Below are positions 1 to 5,425 of a stretch of DNA of 14,584 nt, one piece after another. Source of the DNA: Candidatus Hydrothermota bacterium (GTDB taxonomy: Bacteria > Hydrothermota > Hydrothermia > B15-G9); NCBI GenBank assembly GCA_003645975.1, contig QNDP01000010.1, forward strand, positions 1-14,584, read 5' to 3'. The notes below the pieces were generated by a model. That model ran no database searches. It was given only the letters and a program-made list of their open reading frames with translations, and was not told where the DNA came from. How positions within the stretch are numbered: the stretch's first letter is position 1; every line of letters starts with the position of its first letter. Both the position numbers and the translations under genes were made by a program.

Positions 1-470
1 CTGAATCGGATGACGCACGTTGTGGTCTCCACAGTGCCTCCGATGACGCCTGCGGCCAACTCGTTTTTGTGGATGAACGAGGTGAGGTCTCCACCGTCGT
101 CGAGTGTGATGTGTGGACGAAACTCCGCAACCGCTCGGATGTTCTCATAGTAGGACTCCCTGTCCTCACCGTGAACAGCGAAGACTGGTATTCCGAAGTC
201 TCTGACCAGCGATGCGGCAACATCGTCCTTCGTTGACAACGGATTGGATGCCGACAATCTGACATCGGCGCCGCCGAGTTTGAGTGTGATCATCAGGTTT
301 GCGGTCTCCGAAGTTACATGGAGACATGCACCTATTTTGACACCGTCGAGCGGTTTCGTCCTCTCAAATTCCCCTCGAACCTTTTGCAACACAGGCATGT
401 GTTCGCCTGCCCATTCGATTTTTTTGCGACCCAAATCAGCCAAAGTTAAGTCCTTGATTTTGTGTTCCAT
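1..470 (-). CDS. ahcY: Adenosylhomocysteinase, N-terminal part (runs off window)
   Basis: Cytosolic NAD-dependent enzyme that reversibly splits S-adenosylhomocysteine into homocysteine and adenosine, keeping methyltransferases free of product inhibition. The ATG at 470 follows GGAGG directly upstream (476-480 on this strand). 156 codons are visible; the family is usually 400-480 residues, so the NAD-binding domain lies outside. Visible family signatures: the GACLHVT segment near residues 48-53 (substrate-binding His51), the DDGGDLT motif at 124-130, and the ETTT segment at 148-151. Odd point: the usual EETTTGV reads VETTTCV here, with Val at 147 and Cys at 152. The gene is divergent from the iron-sulfur flavoprotein gene, with 177 bp between their starts. 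Identification is secure from several conserved blocks; the substitutions are read directly. Confidence 0.93.
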   Translation of the reverse strand, partial: MEHKIKDLTLADLGRKKIEWAGEHMPVLQKVRGEFERTKPLDGVKIGACLHVTSETANLMITLKLGGADVRLSASNPLSTKDDVAASLVRDFGIPVFAVHGEDRESYYENIRAVAEFRPHITLDDGGDLTSFIHKNELAAGVIGGTVETTTCVIRF

Positions 471-506
471 TCTTACCTCCGACCGTTTCCTTAGAATTTG
501 TCCAAA

Positions 507-515
507 AGTATAACA
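507..515 (-). promoter_or_regulatory. Probable extended -10 promoter for ahcY
   Basis: Read on the minus strand this is TGTTATACT, an extended -10 (TG, one base, TATACT). No convincing -35 lies 16-18 bp upstream, which extended -10 promoters can tolerate. Transcription would start near 500, giving a leader of about 30 nt that holds the ribosome site and leaves no room for a riboswitch. Confidence 0.45.
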
Positions 516-549
516 CCAAACCGCATGACATGAGATTTCCGACGATGGA

Positions 550-591
550 CGGATTCATGGACTTCGATGTCTGGTCTTGGGGATGAATCCG
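550..591 (+). promoter_or_regulatory. Inverted repeat with T-run in leader of the flavoprotein gene
   Basis: A perfect 9-bp inverted repeat (CGGATTCAT at 550-558, ATGAATCCG at 583-591) encloses a 24-nt loop and is followed by six T at 593-598. It sits about 50 bp before the start of the flavoprotein gene, with no gene upstream on this strand that would need a terminator. It could be a transcription attenuator or an operator. The stem is short and the loop long, so a functional role is uncertain. Confidence 0.3.
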
Positions 592-647
592 ATTTTTTGC
601 TTTCGATCTCGATTTCCATTAAAAACAAACACCCAAAGGAGGTAAAG

Positions 648-1745
648 ATGGCGGAACTTAGAGTCAAAGTTACTGGAATCGAATTTCGTAACCCTGTGCT
701 AACGGCCGCTGGGCCGAATGTCCGAAACGGCGAGATGATGCTCAAGGCGTTTGAGGGCGGCGCCGGCGGTGTGGTCGCCAAGACCGTGTCGGTGCGACCA
801 GCGAGAGACACAAGGCCGACCATCCGAAAGACAGTTTGTCGAGGCCTTGTCAACTGTGAGACTTGGTCGGAACTGCCGTTTGAGGCCATGCTGGAGGAAT
901 ATCGAAAGGTCAAGGACGCTGGAATACCTTTGATCGTCTCGATCGGTTACACACCGAAGGATATGCGTCAGCTCGGTCCGATAATCGAGCGTGAGGTCGA
1001 ACCGGATGCCATCGAATTTTCTACGCATTACTCCGGCCGTTCGGTCGAGCCGCTGGTCGAGGTCGCAAAGGCGCTGCGCGAAAGCGTTAACCTGCCGATC
1101 TGGATGAAGATTTCTCCGAATCTACCTGACATTGAGGAACTTGCGGTTAAGGCGTCGCCGTTTGTCGATGCATTTGTCGCCATCAATTCCTACGGACCTG
1201 TCCTCGATTTCGATGTCGAGACGGGCGAGCCGATTCTCGGATCCGAATACGGTCAAGGATGGCTTTCGGGGCAGGCGATCCTCCCGATTGCGTTGAGGAT
1301 CGTCCATCAGGTTACATCGGTTCAGGCCAAGCCGGTCATAGGCGTCGGCGGGATAGAACGGGGCAAAGATGCCATCAAATTTTTCATGGTCGGCGCCTCA
1401 GCCGTTCAAATCTGTTCGGCAGCAATTAGATACGGTCATTCGATCTATGGAAAGGTCGCAAAAGAGATCGAAAAGTGGCTTGACGAACATGGATTTAGCT
1501 CTGTCGATGAGGTGCGCGGTCTGTTCAAAGAAAAGCTTAAGAGTCGCAAAAAGTTCGATGGTATTCCGGTCATGCACATCGAGGAGTCGAAATGCACTGG
1601 ATGCAAGTTATGCGTGAGGGCATGCGTTCACAGTGCCCTCTACATGGACGGCGATGTCGCAAAAGTCATCCCCGAAAACTGCATAGGCTGCGGTTACTGT
1701 CAGGACATGTGCAATTTTGGCGCTATGTGGCTGGTGGAGAGATAA
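648..1745 (+). CDS. DHODH/DPYD-like flavoprotein with C-terminal 2x[4Fe-4S] ferredoxin domain
   Basis: 365 residues. An FMN-binding TIM barrel (about 1-300) of the dihydroorotate dehydrogenase / dihydropyrimidine dehydrogenase (PreA) family is fused to a bacterial ferredoxin domain. Family marks: NPVLTAAGP near the N-terminus, the FMN-binding lysine in VVAKTVS (Lys45), the WMKISPN strand, and the phosphate-binding VIGVGGI and GASAVQICSA loops. The cluster motifs are C-x2-C-x2-C-x3-C at Cys316/319/322/326 and Cys345/348/351/355. Where relatives carry N-x-S-C-P with the catalytic Cys, this protein reads EFSTHYSGR (123-131), so neither that Cys nor the Asn is present. A pyrimidine substrate is therefore doubtful. 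The start at 648 is chosen over an in-frame ATG at 567 because AAAGGAGGT lies 5 nt before it and homology begins there. It is monocistronic and divergent from ahcY. Fold is confident, reaction unknown. Confidence 0.8.
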   Translation: MAELRVKVTGIEFRNPVLTAAGPNVRNGEMMLKAFEGGAGGVVAKTVSVRPARDTRPTIRKTVCRGLVNCETWSELPFEAMLEEYRKVKDAGIPLIVSIGYTPKDMRQLGPIIEREVEPDAIEFSTHYSGRSVEPLVEVAKALRESVNLPIWMKISPNLPDIEELAVKASPFVDAFVAINSYGPVLDFDVETGEPILGSEYGQGWLSGQAILPIALRIVHQVTSVQAKPVIGVGGIERGKDAIKFFMVGASAVQICSAAIRYGHSIYGKVAKEIEKWLDEHGFSSVDEVRGLFKEKLKSRKKFDGIPVMHIEESKCTGCKLCVRACVHSALYMDGDVAKVIPENCIGCGYCQDMCNFGAMWLVER

Positions 1746-1890
1746 ATTCAATCAATGCCGAAGAATAACACTGCAAATTTGGGGATGGGGGCTGTTCCGC
1801 AAATGTCAGCGGTCAGGTTCTCATCAGCAAAGTCCCAGTTTTCACACGAAGTCCTTCATCACAAACAAAATTACCAATAACCTTGCGTGT

Positions 1891-1920
1891 TTGACATGCA
1901 TTTTTTCAAAAGGATATACT
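1891..1920 (+). promoter_or_regulatory. Near-consensus sigma-70 promoter, leaderless start
   Basis: TTGACA (1891-1896), an 18-bp spacer and TATACT (1915-1920). The ATG of the phosphodiesterase gene is at 1931, ten bases after the -10, so the transcript should start about 3-5 nt before the ATG or at it. No Shine-Dalgarno sequence lies in between. The preceding stretch 1746-1890 shows no gene and only a weak hairpin (1792-1816) without a T-tract. Confidence 0.75.
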
Positions 1921-1930
1921 TAAATTCGCC

Positions 1931-2422
1931 ATGAAGCTTGCGATTATATCTGATACACACGACGCTAAGGATATAGTTATCAAAATAGCTCAAAAGCTCA
2001 GCGACATAGGCATATCAAAAGCGATCCATCTTGGCGACATAATCGCTCCGTTCACAATTAAATTCATGAGAGAATACTACAAAGGAGACCTCTGGGTGAT
2101 CTTCGGAAACAACGACGGCGAACGCCCGTTCCTGATGCAGACATGCGAAAGGTTTGAGGTCTTCATCCAAGCCGCTCCGCTTATCCTCAACTTGGAAAAC
2201 AGAAAAATCATAGCAATGCATGAACCTTACGCGGTTGAGGCGATAGCCAAATCCGGTGATTTTGATGTCGTCCTTTACGGGCACACACATGAGCTGAAGA
2301 TCGAACGCATTGGGAACACAATAGTTGTGAATCCGGGCGAGGCTTGTGGGTATCTGACTGGCAGGCGCACATTCGTGATCCTCGACCTTAAAGACTTAAG
2401 TTATGAAATCATCGACCTTTAA
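1931..2422 (+). CDS. YfcE/MJ0936-type metallophosphodiesterase
   Basis: 163-residue cytosolic calcineurin-like phosphoesterase of the small YfcE/MJ0936 group, which hydrolyse phosphodiesters with a two-metal centre. All family metal-site blocks are present in order: D8-x-H10 in ISDTHD, GD at 35-36, GNND at 59-62, H97, and GHTH with H118 and H120. Length is normal for the family. It opens an overlapping operon with the small unknown gene, cdd and lpxA, and is reached by a strong promoter with essentially no 5' leader, so it is probably translated from a leaderless mRNA. The physiological substrate cannot be read from the sequence. The annotation as a phosphodiesterase is by family. Confidence 0.88.
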   Translation: MKLAIISDTHDAKDIVIKIAQKLSDIGISKAIHLGDIIAPFTIKFMREYYKGDLWVIFGNNDGERPFLMQTCERFEVFIQAAPLILNLENRKIIAMHEPYAVEAIAKSGDFDVVLYGHTHELKIERIGNTIVVNPGEACGYLTGRRTFVILDLKDLSYEIIDL

Positions 2423-2717
2423 CCCAACAAATTCAAAACATCCCAACAACCCCAATTTCCAAGACCGTAGCTTATCCCCTAATTTTGAAAGGGTAGAAGT
2501 TAAATGTCATTCCGGTTCAAAGGGAGATGAGCATCCAAAAGCCATAAAGCTCGGAGGCCGATGGGTCGATGTCAAAATGTGGCGGCCTCTGGGACGGAAA
2601 AGGGATTTCTTTTACCAAAAGGAATTTGTTGACTTTGAAGTCCTGCTTGATGACGGTAATCGGTTGATTTTACGCTATTTAGAGGAGGAAAACACATGGG
2701 TGATTTTGAGAAGCTGA
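2403..2717 (+). CDS. Small uncharacterised protein with compact beta-rich domain
   Basis: 104 residues of unknown function. From about residue 28 it has the look of a small bacterial domain of 70-75 residues (FERVEVKCHSG..., AIKLGGRWVDV, a basic linker, DGNRLILRY, and a closing aromatic TWVILRS). I recall similar short proteins that lack an assigned role; a DUF6504-like relation is possible but unproven. The first 27 residues are rich in Asn, Pro and Ser and look unrelated to the domain. The ATG at 2403 is nevertheless the only ATG, GTG or TTG in frame before the domain. It overlaps the preceding gene by 20 bp, has no clear ribosome site and is probably translated by coupling. Its own 3' end overlaps the cdd start by 22 bp. 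No signal peptide or membrane segment is seen. Confidence 0.65.
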   Translation: MKSSTFNPTNSKHPNNPNFQDRSLSPNFERVEVKCHSGSKGDEHPKAIKLGGRWVDVKMWRPLGRKRDFFYQKEFVDFEVLLDDGNRLILRYLEEENTWVILRS

Positions 2718-3112
2718 TCGAAAAAGCTTTGGAAGCAAAAAAATTCGCTTATGCACCGTTCTCCAATTTTCGCGTTGGGGCGGCCATATTGACCGAGTCG
2801 GGCGAAATTTTTACGGGTGTGAATGTCGAAAATTCGTCTTATGGGTTAACCATCTGTGCTGAGCGTGTAGCTCTATTCAAAGCTGTGAGTGAAGGGCACA
2901 GAAGATTTAAAGCTATTGCGATCGCAACCGATGCTAATGAACCCGTCTGGCCATGTGGTGCCTGCAGACAAGTTTTGTTTGAGTTCTCACCTGACGGTGA
3001 ACTGGTTGTGATAACCCGTTTTAAAGGTGGAAAAACCGCATCAAAAAAGCTATCGGAGCTCCTGCCGGATGGTTTTAAGTTCAAGATGGAGAGAGAAGGG
3101 CATGGGAGTTAA
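2696..3112 (+). CDS. cdd: Cytidine deaminase
   Basis: 138 residues; deaminates cytidine and deoxycytidine to uridine forms in pyrimidine salvage. The substrate motif AYAPFSNFRVGAA (18-30), the catalytic C54-A-E56 (zinc ligand and proton-shuttle Glu) and P86-C87-G-A-C90-R-Q (two more zinc Cys) identify the homotetrameric, three-Cys class; length is normal for it. GAGGAGG at about 2683-2689 gives a good ribosome site for the ATG at 2696. It overlaps the upstream small gene by 22 bp and the downstream lpxA by 11 bp, so the operon is translationally coupled. Identification is secure. Confidence 0.95.
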   Translation: MGDFEKLIEKALEAKKFAYAPFSNFRVGAAILTESGEIFTGVNVENSSYGLTICAERVALFKAVSEGHRRFKAIAIATDANEPVWPCGACRQVLFEFSPDGELVVITRFKGGKTASKKLSELLPDGFKFKMEREGHGS

Positions 3113-3893
3113 AGTCCATCCGTTTGCCGTTGTTGAGAAAGGCGCTGAACTCGATGATGATGTCGAGATCGGCCCTTTCTCTTACATCGGGCCTAATGTG
3201 AAGATCGGCAGGGGCGTCAAGATAGGCACAAATGTCCACATAGAAGGGCATACCGAGATAGGTGAGAATTGCGTCATAAGGCACGGAGCTGCAATAGGAT
3301 TTCCGCCGCAAGATGTCGCTTTCAAGGGTGAAAAAAGCTTCGTGAAGATCGGAAAGAACAACACGATAAGGGAGTTTGTAACAATCCACAGAGCTTCAGG
3401 CGAAGGCGAATCCACAATTGTCGGGGACAACAACTTCATAATGGCTTATGCACATCTCGCCCACAATGTCAAAATCGGATCAAATGTGGTCATAGTCAAC
3501 GGAGCGCAACTCGCAGGATATGTCGAAGTCGGGGATAGAGCCTTCATCTCAGGCCTTGTAGCGATCCACCAGTTTGTGAGGATAGGAGCCTATGCGATTG
3601 TCGGAGGGGTTTCACGTGTCTCTCAGGATGTCCCACCGTTTTTTATGGCCGTAGGCATTCCACTTAGGGTTGTCGGCTTGAACATAGTTGGGTTGAGAAG
3701 AAACGGCTTTTCGTCGGAGAGGATCAGCATCATCAAAAAGGCCTACAAAATCCTCTATCGTTCTGGGCTGAAGCTCTCGGAAGCGATAAAGAAAATCGAG
3801 GAAGAATTGCCTTTGAACGAAGACATTAAAATGCTTTTGGACTTCCTTAAGGCGTCGAAACGGGGGATAACGCTCAAAGGCGGTGAGAGATGA
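3102..3893 (+). CDS. lpxA: Acyl-[ACP]-UDP-N-acetylglucosamine O-acyltransferase
   Basis: 263 residues (E. coli 262). First enzyme of lipid A synthesis: transfers an (R)-3-hydroxyacyl chain from ACP to UDP-GlcNAc. The N-terminal two thirds is a left-handed beta-helix built of hexapeptides (for example VEIGPF, VKIGRG, TEIGEN); the helical C-terminal part holds the GLRRNGFS signature. By hand alignment to E. coli, catalytic His125 is His121 (AHLAH), His160 is His156 (IHQF), and the acyl-length residue Gly173 is Gly169, suggesting a long acyl chain. E. coli His144 is replaced by Tyr140 (AGYV instead of AGHV). The start at 3102 is preferred over an in-frame ATG at 3027 because beta-helix homology begins right after it; upstream codons lie inside cdd. 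lpxA is here away from the usual lpxD-fabZ-lpxB cluster. Confidence 0.93.
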   Translation: MGVKVHPFAVVEKGAELDDDVEIGPFSYIGPNVKIGRGVKIGTNVHIEGHTEIGENCVIRHGAAIGFPPQDVAFKGEKSFVKIGKNNTIREFVTIHRASGEGESTIVGDNNFIMAYAHLAHNVKIGSNVVIVNGAQLAGYVEVGDRAFISGLVAIHQFVRIGAYAIVGGVSRVSQDVPPFFMAVGIPLRVVGLNIVGLRRNGFSSERISIIKKAYKILYRSGLKLSEAIKKIEEELPLNEDIKMLLDFLKASKRGITLKGGER

Positions 3894-3905
3894 TCTGCAA
3901 TTTAT

Positions 3906-3934
3906 TTGACTCTTTTTGCATAGAATGCTATCAT
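3906..3934 (+). promoter_or_regulatory. Sigma-70 promoter with extended -10, leaderless start
   Basis: TTGACT (3906-3911), a 17-bp spacer and TATCAT (3929-3934), with TG at 3926-3927 making an extended -10. The expected transcription start (about 3941-3942) coincides with the ATG of the barrel gene at 3942, and no Shine-Dalgarno sequence could be transcribed. This is the second promoter in the window with this layout. Confidence 0.65.
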
Positions 3935-3954
3935 TTGGAGCATGAACATGATAG
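3928..3954 (+). promoter_or_regulatory. Inverted repeat over -10 and start codon
   Basis: CTATCAT (3928-3934) and ATGATAG (3948-3954) form a perfect 7-bp inverted repeat with half-site centres 20 bp apart, about two helical turns. One arm covers the -10 and the other lies just inside the gene, an arrangement that would suit a dimeric repressor. It may equally be chance. Confidence 0.25.
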
Positions 3955-4829
3955 AAATTCTGTTATTGCTTGCAGTAGTAGGATTTGGAAACAAATACGC
4001 TGGTGAACCTTTTCAACTCGGTTTTTCAGCAAGGTCGGCTGCTCTCGGCTCTGCTGATGCGCTGTTTTCAGAAGGTGCCACCGCTGTGGCATCCAATCCT
4101 GCTGGGCTCTCATCTTTCCCCAAAAAATGGAACTTCATATTGACCCACACGGAGCTGTTTTCCGGTGCTTTGAGAACCGATTTCTTGGCGGTGGCCAAAA
4201 AGCACGACGATTGGCGCTTCGGCGCAGCACTTTACCTGATTTCGACATCCGACATAAAGGAAACCGACACACTGGCGGACTCGATAGTCCAAACCGGAAG
4301 TTTCGGATATTCCTTCAGAACGCTTTTTGTGGGAGCTGCGAAAAAATCTTTTGGATTGACGATCAAAGTTATCTCCCAAGATCTCGGCAGAGCGAAAGGA
4401 GTAGGCATAGGGTTGGACTTGGGCTGCCGAAAGTCGCTTGGAAAAGTGATGCTGTCGGTCAGCGCCCATGATGTCACGACCACGCCTGTCAAATGGTCAA
4501 CTGGTAAGACGGAGTTCATAATGCCTACACTTTACCTCGGCAGCAAGCTGAGGATAAGTGAGAAATTGACTGTTGGTGCAGAACTTGAAACCCATTTTGA
4601 ACACATGAAGCTTGGCAGTTCGTTTTCGACCGGACTGCTTTCAATCGACCCACATCTCGGTGCTGAGGCAGAGGTCCATAGAAATGTGGTGTTGCGTGTC
4701 GGCTTTAATCGCAGTGCGCTGAGCTTCGGGATCGGTTTACGAATAAGCGGTTTTGGCTTACACTATGCCTACCTTTCGCATTCCGTTTTAGGGGCATCTC
4801 ATAGAGTATCATTAACAGGTTCGCTGTGA
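3942..4829 (+). CDS. PorV/UPF0164-like outer-membrane beta-barrel protein
   Basis: 295 residues. A short hydrophobic N-terminus (about 4-15) acts as signal sequence, followed by a segment typical of the PorV/PorQ and UPF0164 barrels: GFSARSAALGSADALFSEG then ATAVASNPAGLS. The rest alternates polar and hydrophobic residues with many Gly and aromatics, as in transmembrane strands, and ends with the family-like HYAYLSHSVLGASHRVSLT. Relatives in the FCB group sit in the outer membrane, some as shuttle or anchoring parts of type IX secretion, others of unknown role; no other secretion gene is in this window. The start could be 3942 or the ATG at 3948; the promoter position favours 3942 with a leaderless mRNA. 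The stop overlaps the next gene's GTG by four bases. Barrel assignment is firm, exact function not. Confidence 0.8.
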   Translation: MNMIEILLLLAVVGFGNKYAGEPFQLGFSARSAALGSADALFSEGATAVASNPAGLSSFPKKWNFILTHTELFSGALRTDFLAVAKKHDDWRFGAALYLISTSDIKETDTLADSIVQTGSFGYSFRTLFVGAAKKSFGLTIKVISQDLGRAKGVGIGLDLGCRKSLGKVMLSVSAHDVTTTPVKWSTGKTEFIMPTLYLGSKLRISEKLTVGAELETHFEHMKLGSSFSTGLLSIDPHLGAEAEVHRNVVLRVGFNRSALSFGIGLRISGFGLHYAYLSHSVLGASHRVSLTGSL

Positions 4830-5410
4830 AACCTCAAAAAGAGCTTCAGAGGAAGGCTATTCATCTCGGAACTGTAATATTGCCGATGATCCTTTTGCAT
4901 TTAAGTCAAAGGGATGGAAAATTGTTTTTAGCCTTGTTAACGGCGATTGCCATTGTCGTGGAAATCCTACGCTTGGAATGGGAACCATTTAAAAAGGTGT
5001 TCAACGCTATGTTTGGCGATATGCTCAAGGAAAAGGAGGTTAAAAACCTCACAGGAGCTACTGCATTCATATCAACAGCTCTATTCTGTGCCGTTATCTT
5101 CAACTGGAACATTGTGGTGCTCAGTATTTTCTTTTTAAGCATCGGGGATCCAGTTGCCAGTGTTATCGGTTCTCGTTTTGGGAAGATCACCGTGTTTGGA
5201 GACAAGACATTGGAAGGATTTTTGGCCTTTCTGCTGTCCACAATTCCAATAGCATTCCTTTATCCTTTGCTGCCGTTGAGTGTCCGAATTATCGGGGCGT
5301 TCGCTGCTGCTTTTTTTGAACTGATAAAGACACCAATAGACGACAATGTGGTCGTTCTCGTAGGCTCGAACACCGTTATGCAGATTGCGATGTTTTTCGC
5401 AGCAAAATAA
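4826..5410 (+). CDS. CTP-dependent diacylglycerol/polyprenol kinase-like membrane protein
   Basis: 194 residues with about six hydrophobic segments. It matches the SEC59/DGK1/phytol-kinase branch of the phosphatidate cytidylyltransferase superfamily: RKAIHLGTVILP at the N-terminus, LTGATAFIS in the middle, the nucleotide-binding-type IGDPVASVIGSRFGK, then KTLEGFLAF, and the late PIDDNVVVLV motif. Members use CTP to phosphorylate membrane alcohols such as dolichol, phytol or diacylglycerol; which one is used here cannot be read. The start is GTG at 4826 in a GTGA overlap with the upstream barrel gene, with no clear ribosome site, so coupling is likely. The operon with an outer-membrane barrel and a periplasmic chaperone suggests an envelope-lipid role (inference). 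Confidence 0.8.
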   Translation: MKPQKELQRKAIHLGTVILPMILLHLSQRDGKLFLALLTAIAIVVEILRLEWEPFKKVFNAMFGDMLKEKEVKNLTGATAFISTALFCAVIFNWNIVVLSIFFLSIGDPVASVIGSRFGKITVFGDKTLEGFLAFLLSTIPIAFLYPLLPLSVRIIGAFAAAFFELIKTPIDDNVVVLVGSNTVMQIAMFFAAK

Positions 5411-5425
5411 AACAAGGAGGGAACT

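Noticed and set aside
471..500. SAH or SAM riboswitch in the ahcY leader
   Set aside because: The likely transcription start leaves only about 30 nt before the ATG, most of it the ribosome site, which is too short for any such aptamer.
567..647. Longer N-terminus for the iron-sulfur flavoprotein (ATG at 567)
   Set aside because: The extra 27 residues do not resemble the family, the stretch contains the 550-591 inverted repeat arm, and a strong ribosome site precedes the ATG at 648.
1792..1816. Hairpin downstream of the flavoprotein gene as terminator
   Set aside because: The stem is only four pairs plus three beyond a mismatch, and no T-tract follows.
3027..3101. Longer N-terminus for LpxA (ATG at 3027)
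   Set aside because: These codons lie inside cdd, and the start at 3102 gives a protein of normal LpxA length beginning directly with the beta-helix.
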